This document shows, piece by piece, positions 1-11,588 of a stretch of DNA of 64,000 bases (the first letter of the stretch is position 1; each line of letters opens with the position of its first letter). The DNA lies in assembly GCA_009746045.1 (NCBI GenBank), contig RPFO01000041.1, positions 2,772,613 through 2,836,612 of the forward strand, in the 5' to 3' direction. Both the position numbers and the translations under genes were made by a program. A model generated the notes under the pieces. The model was not told where the DNA came from and did not search any database. It saw only the letters and a list, made by a program, of their open reading frames with translations. The stretch comes from Mesostigma viride. Taxonomy: Eukaryota; Streptophyta; Mesostigmatophyceae; Mesostigmatales; Mesostigmataceae.

Positions 1-125
1 ACTACCACTGACTTGGACTACCTTGTGGCAAAGGAGTTGTCCAGCCACTGTATAACCATACATCTGCCAGGACATTCAAATCCTGCTGATGCTATATGAC
101 CAAGCTTTCACGACTGGCTCTTAAT
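1..125 (+). pseudogene. Copia-like RNase H, C-terminal remnant
   Basis: Frame 1 reads TTTDLDYLVAKELSSHC and then HLPGHSNPADA, the end of a Ty1/copia RNase H, where the family usually ends its polyprotein. The minus-strand copy at 11589-11766 has nearly the same residues and continues with MTKLPR. Here an extra base near 95 creates a TGA at 97-99 and breaks the frame. The window cuts off everything upstream. The following 320 bases match 9561-9895 in reverse and are the untranslated 3' part of the same element. Confidence 0.75.
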
Positions 126-444
126 GGGTACCAGTTGCTGCGGTCCTTGATGGCTGGGAAACCCTTGTCATAAGGACTGTAATCTGGGAGCCTGAGCCTA
201 ATGCTCCTCCTGTAGGTTTTTATCCCCCTGGAGGTTTTGTCCTCTCTGGAGAAGAGGTTTTCCTTCAGATTTGGGTTTTCCCTACAGCAGGTTACACCAA
301 CCATGCAATGATGAGATGCAAACTCCATAAGACCCAAGTGAGTCTCCATTGCCCTCACATGTGAAAGTGAACTGGCCAGGTGCGGCCGAACATCAATGAA
401 TACATCTAAGCCTTATCACTTTCACAAGGGAAAGAATGGCTGGA

Positions 445-925
445 GTTGGTTGGAGACCCATATAGGGTCCACATGGGTCCTCAGAGATAGAGGATCTTGT
501 ACAGATTACTACAATATACTTTATTGTAGTATTGGGCCAATGGCTGTACTTCACTGGTACTCGCCAATGGGATAACGCCACGTAGAATGTGTGGGCGTCT
601 CCCAGGCCTCCACGTCACCGGCTGGTCAAGGGCCGGTGTAGTCCTGTCAATAGGACTGAGCCGACTATCGGCCTATCATGTATGCGCATCTGCCTTGGTA
701 CCTCCTAGAGGATTCTAGAAGCATCTAACACGCGGCATGCACTGAACTACATGGAATGCATGTCCACGTAGGATATTCAGCAAGACTGATGAAGGTGCCA
801 AGCGCAAAAGGTTCTTATGCGCAACGAAGACGAATTATGCAACAACGACAATAACGTATGAGAACAATAAACGCAACGTTCATTTCATGCTTTCTGATTT
901 GCATCGCATTCCATTTATTTGCAAC
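445..925 (+). mobile_element. Copia-like 3' LTR (481 bp), copy A
   Basis: This segment follows the RNase H remnant and matches, in reverse, 8405-9560 and 29540-30020. The shared limits in the three copies are GTTGGTTGGAG at the 5' side and TTTATTTGCAAC at the 3' side, so the ends are short inverted GTTG/CAAC. Copies A and C are both 481 bp. An AATAAA lies near 868. A purine run AAGGGAAAG about 15 bases upstream of the LTR could be the polypurine tract. Exact ends are inferred from where the copies stop matching. Confidence 0.75.
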
Positions 926-2254
926 TTTTACCGATGATACTTGCACGTTGCTCTGGAAAGTATCATGCAATGTCGTGATAGGCCAACACTTCCACCTTGC
1001 CCTGGATTACAACAAGCTGGCTGGTAAAACGATTTGATTCGCGACGTCAGAGAACGCCATGCACAAATGATGTAGGAAAATCAAGCAGGAAGACGACATC
1101 AGTGCAAGACCTACTACAATCAAAACATAACCTTGGGCAAAAGGCCCCATTCGTTTATCGTACCTTCGTCTCGCACTAGAGTGCATCGAACTCCACTGGC
1201 GTCGTTTAATTACATCACCATGTGCGCCTCGCGCAGTCTAGCACGTGCAAAATTTCATCTGCTAAGCGTCGGTCCCCGTGATGTCTCCCGTCGTCTTCTG
1301 CAATTTCACAGAAGCATAGAATAAAGCATAGAATGCAAGCACTATTTCGTTTAGCTTATTCCCCATTTACAGGGGTCACCCGCAGTATCGCAACAAGAAT
1401 CGCAACTAAAAAAAAAAAATTATCATCCACTTCGATTAAGGGCAGGTATGGGAACACCATGGAACCTTCACTTTTCAAAAGTGATGTTTGGATGAGAAAT
1501 GGGAGCGTGCTCGAGTATCGCAATACCTAGTTCCGCAACTGCAAACCCACCAATTCTAGAGTTCCGCAATGCAACAGAATCGCAACAAACCTGGCAAGTA
1601 TACCGAAAGTATGCCGTACACCTGCGCCGGAAGGAATAAATTGTCGCCAATCGGCGTGCAGTATCCGATATGTACTTGCAATAGTTAACACCGTTGACGA
1701 TTGATTTGCCGCGCGGTGTTCAGTTCAGTTCAGTGGGATTCATCGCGCGGAAGTCAGTGCAATATTGAACAAAAACAAAAGTGTGCCGCCTCTTCATTGA
1801 ATAATCAACGACCTACAAATAGTCTACAACCACTAACCTTTCGTTATCAAACAGTTCCCTATTCATCACGCGCGTCATCGTCTCGTCATTGCGCGTCATT
1901 ACCCCGTCATTGTCCCGCCGTCATTACACAGCTATGGTCTTGAGGTATAGTCGGCGCCGTGGCATGTTGTTAAACAAACTGCGTTGTTTCATTCGCAGTG
2001 TGGTTTCATTATGTCGCTCTTTCGAACGGGGATGCATTAGGCAACAATACTGGACAGATTCTGAAAGAGGGTGTGTTTGTGAAGTGGGGATGGCAGCGGC
2101 CCAGCATTTGCTGGCCGTGCGGGTGCAACTTTGAGGCGACTACATATATCGCCCTGAACCGTCTTTGTTAAAGCGGTGAGACAGTCCAGTGTTACAGTCC
2201 GGCCGCGCAGGCCGGGCAAGGGAAACGCTGTGTTCACCATGATGCTGCGGGCCG
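926..2254. other. Intergenic, no gene recognised
   Basis: Only short frames without recognisable domains occur here. The part around 1795-1935 resembles the repeats at 59718-59870 and 59997-60120 (shared ATTCATCACGCGCGTC preceded by a TATCAAACAG-like stretch), so it is probably an old copy of that dispersed repeat. Confidence 0.5.
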
Positions 2255-2640
2255 AGGATGGGTGGCTGCATGGAAACGTGAATGCTTGCATCGAATGGAT
2301 GACGGTGTCTGCATGCATGGATTGCACGTGAATGTTCGCAGGTTGATGGGTGGTGATTGCATGGATGCTCGCAGGATGGGTGCTAATTGCATTAATGCTT
2401 GCAGGGATGGATGGTGTTTGCATGCGTGGATACGTGAATGCTTGCAGGGATGGATGGATGGTGTTTGCATGCATGGATACGTGAATGCTTGCATGGATGG
2501 GTGGTGTTTGCATGCATGGATACGTAAATACTTGCAGGGATGGATGGCGTTTGCATGCATGAATGTGTGAATGCTTGCATGGGTGGATGGTGTTTGCATG
2601 CATGGATGGGTGGTGTTTGCATGCATGGATACCTGAAAGC
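2255..2640. repeat. Minisatellite, about 40-45 bp units
   Basis: Imperfect tandem copies of a unit built from GGATACGTGAATGCTTGC and GGATGGATGGTGTTTGCATG. All three frames on the minus strand stay open as a His/Thr/Pro/Ser-rich shadow, which is a property of the unit and not evidence of coding. The array ends directly at the gypsy-like LTR. Confidence 0.85.
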
Positions 2641-2649
2641 TTGGGGTGG

Positions 2650-3230
2650 TGTTACGTCGCGTAACTTTTGTTGTTGTCACGGACGTAAATTGGGTCCTCG
2701 GTTGCCTCAGCCATTCCGAAACAGTCCGTTGACTTTCCTAGGCTTACGTGTAGTTAGGACCTTTTGGCCGGTTGGTACCGGGCCTTGTGACGTGGCAATA
2801 GTACAGTATGGTGCATGGTTCGGTGCAGTCGCGCCGCGCTGCGTACTTTAGTAGTGGTCCTTTTATCCTCAATGTGAACCTTGTGGACATGCGTTGGTCC
2901 TGTAGGCGAGGGTCGATGTCGGCTCGAGCATACACGCCTGTCGGTGATCATTTATGCAGCAGTTGTCCTTCGTGAATTGCACTCGGCGTGTGTTATGGAT
3001 TCGTAACACATATTAGCTAGGGTCATGGAGTAGTAGTGTTTCCTTCGTAGTGCCCTGGTTTTATTCGGTGTATGGCGTATTATAATAGAATGTATAATAA
3101 GAATGCATTGAGAACAGAGTCGTCACGTCCCAGGTCTTTCCACAATATAGCTCCTCATCACTAGGTAACCTCACTAGTTTAGGTAAAGTCAGGCGAGGCG
3201 TTTGGGATAGAGTAGAGCCAGGGCGTAACA
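2650..3230 (+). mobile_element. Gypsy-like 5' LTR (581 bp)
   Basis: The segment starts TGTTACG and ends CGTAACA, a 7-bp perfect terminal inverted repeat of the TG...CA type used by LTR elements. It is followed at once by a primer-binding-like sequence, and a gag-protease region lies downstream on the same strand. No second LTR is present because the element is cut off at about 8404. Confidence 0.75.
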
Positions 3231-3231
3231 A

Positions 3232-3243
3232 TGGTAGCGGAGA
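3232..3243 (+). other. Primer-binding site, gypsy-like element
   Basis: TGGTAGCGGAGA begins two bases after the LTR. It resembles the initiator-methionine tRNA complement TGGTATCAGAGC used by many plant and algal LTR elements. The match is partial. Confidence 0.55.
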
Positions 3244-3781
3244 TAGTTTAGGTGGACGCGACGATATTCCCTTGCAACGGTCACCTTATACGCCAGAGAC
3301 CTTCCGCGGTCAGGGTACCGAAGAAGACAACCTCTTGACAGGTAAGGGGCGGGTCGCCTGCAAGCTAGCTGGGTTGTGCTGCCCGATTCGGGACACGCCT
3401 TGGCTAGAAGTTAGACCTGCTCGCAGCGGATGAACCCATCACGTAGCTAGCGCTAGCTTCTCTTTCCCCCTGTGTGTGTGTTTCCTTATTAAAGTGCTGT
3501 GTGACGTTAGATAGTTGGGTAGACGGTTCAATAGGGCTGGATAGTGGGACGATTAGCGTCTCTTTAGACTACACCTCTTTTCCGTGCATGCTGCTGTGTT
3601 TTCTTAGATGTTTTTTCGTGCAGAATCTGGAGCCGGATGTTTATTTACCAACGGGCGCTGGTTTCAGGCTCGTCCTCGGGATTTCGGTGCACTTGCTGGT
3701 TCATGTTGATAATCTAATTCGTTACTCCTCCGTCCCCTCCACGCCCTACCTTTTATTAATTAAGATCATATTTTCTCATTG

Positions 3782-5478
3782 CCCCTAAACGGTCTTGCGG
3801 CCGATTTTCCGCCAAAAATCGAGTTCCAGCCGATGCATCGGCCCCTTCTCAGTTCTCGGGCGACCAAATGCCGCGAAAACTATTGAGAATTAGGAAAAGT
3901 TTAGCTGAGAAGATCGAAAGTTTATAAATTACTCTAAAGCATGGTATATGGGTTTGCATACTTCTGACAAAGTTATAGAGGTGTTCTGGCCGGTCAAAGT
4001 ACAAGGGGTCAGGGTACTTTTTTCACGTACAACGTGCATTCCGGAAAACGACGACCTGGCCATGGCGGCTTGCGCCCACGCATGGCATTTACGTTTTCGT
4101 TCGAATTTTCTGACCAAACTTAGGATATTGATTTTATACGTCCTAAAGATCATACAGGCCAATTTCTGGTTCGCGGGAATGCCATTTGATAGGTGTCGGC
4201 AGCGTTCTTGCTGGAAAAAACTGCGATCAGGCCGGACGATAGAAACGTTGACAGCAATACCTTTCCGGCGTATTTTAAAGGATATATCGGTTTCTTTGTA
4301 CTTTTTATGATACATATTAGTCGTAAACGTGCAAGGGTGGCCAGAAATCGCCGAATCCAGCGACCATGCTGCACAACTTTGGTGTGCCGAAATGCGCCAT
4401 TTTGCGGCCACCGCCTGGGCCAAGGTAACGCCATCCATGCCTGGTAAAGATTAAGCATCGTTTTCCTATCGATGTTTGACGTTTATATATACGTTCTAGC
4501 TTGTGTAGCACATTCTTTTTGCATCATTCATGCCCTTTCTTGACCCTGGCCTGGCCCCTTTCTAAAACACCCTTCTTAGATGCTTCCCTCAGTCAGTTGA
4601 CCTGCCACAGGGTGATGGTGATAAGTTTTAGAGGCTGTATGGGTTTGAATACCTCCATATATGTTTGTTATACATTTCCCATACACATATTGCATGAGTG
4701 TGAGGCAGTTGGCTGGTCTCTGTGGCATCATCAAGCACGTAACTGGTGAGTAAAAGCTTCCCATTGACAGCATGTGCCACCAGGTGTGCTGGCCATCACC
4801 TGGCAAGCTATAGCAGCTTAGGCCTAGTTTATCCTTGCTAGGGCAGGCTGAAATAGGCTCAACATCACTAGTTTGTTGGTGGCTGCCTCCTAGAATGCAT
4901 GCCTTGCGTAGGGTATCCGTACCACGTTACCTACGTGCATGGACAAGGTAGCACCTGCACATAGGTGCCATGTAAGGGCAGTGTGATGATGCAGTTATGT
5001 TTCCCCATCACTGTGGAAGGGAAATGTATTGTTTGGCATGGTTGGTGGCCATATTAGTAGGTAGTATGCCCACCCTTACCCCCTTGGTTGCTTTTTACCA
5101 ACGGTACCCCTATGGGCTGTACTGGGTGTAACTGCTGGTATACCCACCCAAATGATGACCCCAATGGCTCAAACTGTTCAGCAACTAATTGTTTATCATC
5201 CCTGAAGTGGTAGGTGCCTAGGTCTTATAACATAATTCAAAATGCACATTCTACCAAAAATGAAAACGCGCGTCTTGACCCCCCTAACTTTGAGGGCAGT
5301 TATATATGGCCTACCCTGCATATATGTGAGGTTGTGATATACCAACCCGAAGGGCAACTCATGGACATGCTTGGCCCCCAAGGACAGCCATTGGATATGG
5401 GTAGGTTGGATGGCATCTGGTTTGCAAAATTGTGAAGATCCAGCCGATTTATCGGCAGGATCTCAGACCATTTAGGGG
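3782..5478 (+). mobile_element. TTAA-type DNA transposon, family 1, copy 1
   Basis: A 1.7-kb element in the leader of the gypsy-like element. It starts CCCCTAAACGG and ends CCATTTAGGGG, followed by TTAA. Copy 2 at 9896-11584 is nearly identical, in the same orientation, and has TTAA on both sides. The CCC start and TTAA target are the marks of piggyBac-type elements. No transposase-length frame was found. A minus frame of about 169 codons (3929-4438) is partly kept in copy 2 but matches no family I recognise, so this looks non-autonomous. On the left the flank reads ATTG, so that copy of the target has changed. Confidence 0.8.
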
Positions 5479-5502
5479 TTAAGTGTTTTCCTTTGTTTCC
5501 TT

Positions 5503-5800
5503 TTTATTTTATCCTTGACCAGATTTTATTTTATCCTTAATCAGATTTTAGATCACTCTTTCCTTTTCCTTGCTAAAGTGTTTGCCACTTTCCTTTGTTT
5601 TCTTGCAGTCATGTCTCCTTTATCTGATTTTTTTTTCTCCTTGACCTGCTTTTCTTTTATCCTTGATCTGATTTTATTTTATTTTCTCCTTGACTTGATT
5701 TTCTTGTATCCTTGATCTGATTTTATTTTTGTCTTGGTCAGATTTTTATTTTATCCTTGAACAGATTTTTATCTTATCCTTGTTCAGATTTTGAGCCTTT
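5503..5800 (+). repeat. T-rich degenerate repeat in gypsy leader
   Basis: Units of roughly 23-27 bp based on TTTTATTTTATCCTTGA(C/T)CAGAT are repeated with variation just before the gag start. They lie in the untranslated leader of the element. Confidence 0.7.
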
Positions 5801-5837
5801 CCTCGTCCAGTGTATTTCTTTCATTTGCACATCAAAC

Positions 5838-7552
5838 ATGTCCTCTCAAACGTCTCTTGGTGAGGGTATGTCTCCCATTAACCAACGTTCCTCAGGTGTT
5901 AATCCTAGTGAAAATTCTGGTACTCCTCAATTGGCTATGGGTATAACAGATGTGATTCCTTGGACACTGTCCATCACTTGACTCCTCCGTCTCAGAGTGT
6001 ACGTTCTGACAGTACTACCTCTACTCAGTCCTTTCACCGTTCACCTATTATTCCTCCCCCTACGTTTGACGCACGTACTAGGTCTACTGCCCCAGCCTCT
6101 GCTATTCCTCCTGTTAATTCTGGGAATCCCTTCGTGTCTATCCCCTCTCAGGCTCCTCAGGTGTCAGCCCCTCGTAGTGTACGTAGTCTGGCTCCTGTGA
6201 GCCCTACTGGGTATCCTACCGCCGTTCCTACACATCCTCCTGCTTCCTGGGCATACCCTGATACGGCCTATGAGGCAGCCCGAATCCCCTCACGTGTAGC
6301 AGAGTTAGGGATTAATCAGGATTTTAGCACCATGCCTCTCCATGATAAAAACTATGATCATTTTTCCTATTCCACAATCAGAGAAGCCTATACTGTTCCT
6401 CACACCTCTGGTCACCACCCTGACTCTGTGGTGCCCTCACGTCCTCTTCCTAAGACCTATCCTGCTCCTCATAATTGGTTACTGCCTGAGTATGTGCCTG
6501 TGGAAAAGAGTGGGCTTATGTATGGATAAAACTGATCCTTCTCGTGCATCTAAGCCCCCTCCCCTTCCCACCTTTGCTAGTGTGCCTAAGTTAGATACCA
6601 GTTCCACTCCTCAGCAGTTTTTCACCTTTCTTATGCTCCTCACTAAGCAGACGGCCTCTTGGGAACAGTATTATAGGTGGGAACTCCCTGATGTTGTTCT
6701 TGTCCCTCATTACCTTACCACGTGTGTGGCTCCTGCCCTTGTCACCCTCATTCAATGTGAGTCCCTTGCGTCACATGCCTACCCTAACTCAGTAGCAGAA
6801 TTGTTTAATTAGGAGATTGGAAACTCATGTAGTGCCTCCAGACGCCGACTGGCAAGAGCGCCTTAGCTTTGGATCCCTCGAGCAAGGCAATAAAACTATA
6901 GGGAATACCAACGGGAAGTTGATGCCCAGATGGTATGCATTCGAGACCTCTCGGGTGCGGAAGTCCGTTTTCGCTTCTTGCAAGGTCTTAATAAAAACCT
7001 CTTGCGTGAAGTTAAGAAACAGTTTTCTGCCTATCGTTTTCGTGACCTTCCTCTGGCCGCTGTTCGTACCCATCTCCTCCGTGTTGCTGATTTTATGTAT
7101 GCTCCTGCTCCTGTCCGTACTAGGGTCCATAACCTTGTCCTCACTCCTGATGAAGAAGAAGAGGCATACGTAGAAGAATTAGATATTTGTGTTACAGATA
7201 TATCTGCATTGGATGTGTCTCACATCACGTGTTATCACTGTCATGAGGTGGGCCATCTTAAGAGGGAGTGCCCCAAATTTCTTTATGGCCCCCCCCTCAT
7301 CCCAATGCCCGCCCCCCAGCTCGTACTCCTCAGCGGGCCTCTCCCCTTCGCCCCCCCTCAAGTCGTTCCTCTTCTGCTCCTCAACCCTCTAGTTTAAATG
7401 CTGTTCAGACAGGCTCCTCAGTGAATCCCCATTCTGATCAGAAATCCGTCCCCTCTCAGTACCCTCGTGATTCTCCAGCAATGGCTTTCTCACCAGGGTT
7501 TCCTCCCGGGTTCGTTCCCTTGGATGATGTGGGGGGGGAGGGAAAACAGTAG
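5838..7552 (+). pseudogene. Gypsy-like gag, frameshifted
   Basis: The ATG at 5838 opens a Ser/Pro/Thr-rich frame which shifts several times (near 5960, 6340-6530 and 6800-6930). Collected across frames it has a Pro-rich N-terminal part, a capsid-like part with the stretch LREVKKQFSAYRFRDLPL, and a CCHC zinc knuckle CYHCHEVGHLKREC (7230-7271; CX2CX4HX4C), which binds RNA in Gag. A Pro-rich tail follows. The number of frame breaks shows it is dead. The TTAA element sits in its leader. Confidence 0.75.
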
Positions 7553-7638
7553 ACCTGTCAGCAGGGGGTAGCCTGGTCAGGTCCTCAGCTAGGACCCCAA
7601 GCTCAGAAAATTTTTGTTTACCTGTTTTTGTCACTACT

Positions 7639-8071
7639 GTGGATGCTGCATCCTCTGCACCCCTGCGTGTTCGTCCTTTGATGTTTCTAAATGGTGGCCT
7701 TACCATTCCTACTACTGTGGTAGACCCTTTTCTGCATCCTCATGATATCCTCAATGTTTCTGTCCTTGTAGATAGTGGGGCTGCCAGCTCCTTTGTGAGC
7801 GAGGCCCTTGTTAGGAGACTAGGATTACATAGTAGCTATATCCCTCATGCCTCTCATGTGACTGTGCACTGTGTATGCCGATGGTCGCACTAGTCACTCT
7901 CTTGGGACTGTATCCTTACCACTCCTCATTCAGGGTCGCATGATTAAATTAGTGGCGACCATAGGCCCTATAACGATTATTGATATATTGTTGGGCTTAG
8001 ATTGGCATCAAGGCCATAAAATCACTATTAATTATGACACTATGGTCCTAGGTTTGATTCCTTGCTGGTAG
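7639..8071 (+). pseudogene. Gypsy-like aspartic protease, broken
   Basis: The frame holds VLVDSGAASSFVSEALVRRL; DSGA at 7771-7782 is the catalytic Asp loop of retropepsins. After a frame break near 7880 the second conserved stretch DILLGLDWHQGH (about 7984-8013) follows, as in Ty3/gypsy proteases. It would cleave the Gag-Pol polyprotein. Downstream of 8071 weak pol-like words (for example IELPGDPPA near 8290) suggest the start of RT, but the element is cut where the copia-like LTR begins. Confidence 0.75.
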
Positions 8072-8404
8072 CTTCTAGGCTTTCTTACTTTCTGTGTTCC
8101 GTGGAATCTCAGATTTGGGCAGCTAGCGTTTTCACATTTGTTGCCTTCTGACGAGAACATGACACCATGGTTATAGTAAGCCTCGGGTCGGAGGCTAGCT
8201 GTTACCTGGTTCCCTGATAGCACCTATTAGTTGCCGGAACGACACTGTGAGGTAGAGAATTTATCCTTAGTAGATGTAACCCCTATTGAGTTACCCGGTG
8301 ATCCTCCTGCATGACCTATGGCTGTTCATTAATGACCAACAATGACAATAGATGTTATATTGCGTATGTTCCTCCGTGTCTTACCAATTAAGTCCGTTAC
8401 ATGA
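8072..8404 (+). pseudogene. Truncated gypsy pol remnant
   Basis: This is the continuation after the protease with stops in all frames. No RT catalytic motif is visible before the junction with the copia-like LTR at 8405. The rest of this gypsy element is absent from the window. Confidence 0.4.
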
Positions 8405-9560
8405 GTTGCAAATAAACGGAATGCGATGGAAATCAGAAAGCATGGAATGAACATTCTCTTTATTGTTCTCATACGTTATTATTATTGTTCCTTCCTTCTC
8501 CTTCATTGCGCATAAGAACCTGTTGCGCTTGGCACCTTCATCAGTCTTGCTGAATATCCTACGTGGACATGCATGTCAGAAATTTTCATTCAATTCCTTG
8601 GTCGTCAAGACTGGTTGAGACAACTGATAGACAGTTTATTCATTGCATATTTAGGTTACGGACTGCCACCGTTTCACCGCCAAAGCCATGGTGCGGTTCC
8701 CGGGTGGGGACCATAGCATCCATAGCCACACTGGGCTCGGACTGCAAGGTAAGTGCAACGTAAGTGTGTCACTTCCTTATCAAGGCACATTGGGGCAGCG
8801 GTGCACGTTCTAGAATATTCTGCACAAGTTGCCAGCTGTCGATTATACAATTGACGATTAGGAGAACGCCAGATGTCAAGCAACTAACACTGCATACAAT
8901 GCATCTAGAACTGGATTCAGTCATACGAAATATCCAACACAGAATATTCGGCCGAGGATAGTACCGTCGGCACCTAAGGTACGCAAAGTATTGTGCCGGA
9001 ATTACAACTTCGGCACTACATAACTTTTGCTATACTGCACTATATTCAGTGCTGTAAGTTGTGCCGGAAAGCTCACGGCGGGCCCTACCAAGCCTATTTA
9101 ATTATCGGCCAGAAAGACGGCAGGCGGGTGCGATTGTTAGGGACGCAACCCTAATACCTCCGTTTACAACATGATGGCCAGACACTACAAATGTAAACAG
9201 GCAGTTGGGCACACAGGGTGAAATTCACCTCTGACAATGCATTCCATGTAGTTCAGTGCATGCCGCGTGTTAGATAGTACTTCTAGAATCCTCTAGAAGG
9301 TTCCAAGGCAAGTGCGCATATGATTGGACGATAGTCGGCTCAGTCCTCTTGACAGGACTACACCGGCCCTAGACCAGCCGGTGATGTGGAGGCCTGCTGG
9401 GAGACACTCTCATAATATACGTGGCGTCATCCCACTGGCTGATACTAGTGAAGTACAGCCATTAGTCCAATACTACAATAAAGTATATTGTAGTAATTAT
9501 CTGTACTAGATCCCCTATTTCTGAGGACCCATGAGGACCCTAGATGGGTCTCCAACCAAC
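8405..9560 (-). mobile_element. Copia-like LTR, copy B, with nested solo LTR
   Basis: This matches copies A and C from GTTGCAAATAAA to CCAACCAAC, read on the minus strand. It is interrupted by 8574-9236. Without the insert and duplicated target it is about 488 bp, close to the 481 bp of the other copies. It is the 3' LTR of the minus-strand element whose pol lies at 11589-14487. Confidence 0.8.
8574..9236. mobile_element. Solo LTR of another family (663 bp)
   Basis: The insert starts TGTCAGA and ends TCTGACA, and is flanked on both sides by ATGCA (8569-8573 and 9237-9241). The uninterrupted sequence at 29700 and, in reverse, at 750 shows a single ATGCA. A 5-bp target duplication with TG...CA ends fits an LTR. 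No internal region or second LTR is present, so it is a solo LTR. Confidence 0.8.
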
Positions 9561-9895
9561 TCCAGCCATTCTTTCCTTTGTGAAAGTGATGTGGCTTAGA
9601 TGCATTCGTTGATGTTCGGCCGCACCTTGCCAGCTCACTTTCACATGCAAGGAAGATGGGGACTCACTTGGGTCTTCTGGAGTTTGCATATCATCATTGC
9701 ATGGTTGGTGTAATCTGCTGTAGGGAAAACCCAAATCTGAAGTAAAACCTCTTCTCCATGAGAGGACAAAACCTCCAGGGGGAAATAAAAACCTACAGAT
9801 GGAGCATTAGGCTCAGGCTCCCAGATTACTCCTTATGACAAGGGGTTCCCAGCCATCATGGACCTTAACAGCTGATATCCATTAACCCCTAAATG
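9561..9895 (-). mobile_element. Copia-like 3' untranslated segment, copy B
   Basis: This matches 121-444 in reverse. It joins the LTR to the RNase H and is interrupted by the TTAA element at 9896. The TTAA at 9892-9895 corresponds to a single TTAA at 121-124 in copy A. Confidence 0.75.
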
Positions 9896-11584
9896 GTCTG
9901 GCTGCCGATTTTCCGCCTAAAACTGAGTTACAGCCGACACGTCGGCCCCTTCTCGGGGGACCAAATGCCGCGAAAACTATTGAGAATTAGGAAACGTTTA
10001 GCTGAGAAGATCGAAAGTTTATAATTTTCCTCACAGCATGGTACTAGGGTTTGCATACTTCTGACAAAGTTATAGAGGTGTTCTGGCCGGTCAAAGTACA
10101 AGGGGTCAGGGTACTTTTTCACGTACAACGTGCATTCCGGAAAACGACGACCTGGCCATGGCGGCTTGCGCCCACGCATGGCATTTACGTTTTCGTTCGA
10201 ATTTTCTGACCAAACTCAGGAAATTGATTTTAAACGTCCTAAAGATGATACAGGCCAATTTTTGGTTCGCGGGAATGCCATTTGATAGGTGTCGGCAGCG
10301 TTCTTGCTGGAAAAAACTGCGATCAGGCCGGACGATAGAAACGTTGACAGCAATACCTTTCCGGCGTATTTTAAAGGATATATCGGTTTCTTTGTACTTT
10401 TTATGATACATAGTAGTCTTAAACGTGCAAGGGTGGCCAGAAATCGCCGAATCCAGTGACCATGCTGCACAACTTTGGTGTGCTGAAATGCGCCATTTTG
10501 CGGCCACCGCCTGGGCCAAGGTAACGCCATCCATGCCTGGTAAAGCTTAATCATCGTTTTCCTATCGATGTTTGACGTTTATATATACGTTCTAGCTTGT
10601 GTAGCACATTCTTTTCGCATTATTCATGCTCTTTCTTGACCCTGGCCTGGCCCCTTTCTAAAACACCCTTCTTAGATGCTTCCCTCAGTCAGTTGACCTG
10701 CCACAGGGTGATGGTGATAAGTTTTAGAGGCTGTATGGGTTTGAATACCTCCATATATGTTTGTTATACATTTCCCACACACATATTGCATGAGTGTGAG
10801 GCAGTTGGCTGGTCTCTGTGGCATCATCAAGCATGTAACCGGTGAGTAGAAGCTTCCCATTGTCAGCATGTGCCACCAGGTGTGCTGGCCATCACCTGGC
10901 AAGCTATAGCAGCTTAGGCCTAGTTTATCCTTGCTAGGGCAAGCTGAAATAGGCTTAAAATCACTAGTTTGTTGGTGGCTGCCTTCTAGAATGCATGCCT
11001 TGCGTAGGGTATCCGTACCACGTTACCTACGTGCATGGACAAGGTGGCACCTGCACATAGGTGCCATGTAAGGGCAGTGTGATGATGCAGTTATGTTTCC
11101 CCATCATTGTGGAAGGGAAATGTATTGTGTGGCATGGTTGGGGGCCATATTAGTAGGTATTAGTAGGTAGTATGCCCACTCCTACCCCCTTGGTTGCTTT
11201 TTACCAACGGTACCCCTATGGGCTGTACTGGGTGTAACTGCTGGTATACCCACCCAAATGATGACCCCAATGGCTCAAACTGTTCAGCAACTAATTGTTT
11301 ATCATCCCTGAAGTGGTAGGTGCCTAGCTCTTACAACATAATTCAAAATGCACATTCTACCAAAAATGAAAACGCTCGTCTTGACCCCCCTGACTTTGAC
11401 GGCAGTTATACATGGCCTACCCTGCATATATGTAAGGTTGTGATATACCAACCCGAAGGGCAACTCATGGACATGCTTGGCCCCCAAGGACAGCCATTGG
11501 ATATGGGTGGGTTGGATGGCATCTGGTTTGCAAAATTGTGAAGTTACAGCCGATGCATCGGCAGTATTTCTGCCCATTTAGGGG
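9896..11584 (+). mobile_element. TTAA-type DNA transposon, family 1, copy 2
   Basis: It starts CCCCTAAATGG and ends CCATTTAGGGG, with TTAA directly on both sides (9892-9895 and 11585-11588). Copy A of the host element keeps the empty site with one TTAA. Palindromes of the form GCCGATNNATCGGC lie close to the right end here and near both ends of copy 1. There is no transposase frame; a minus frame (10106-10534) related to that of copy 1 is kept. Likely a non-autonomous piggyBac-type element; the superfamily is inferred only from TTAA and the CCC start. Confidence 0.85.
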
Positions 11585-11588
11585 TTAA

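Noticed and set aside
2037-2851. His/Thr/Pro-rich minus frame and Met/Cys/Trp-rich plus frame
   Set aside because: Minisatellite shadows.
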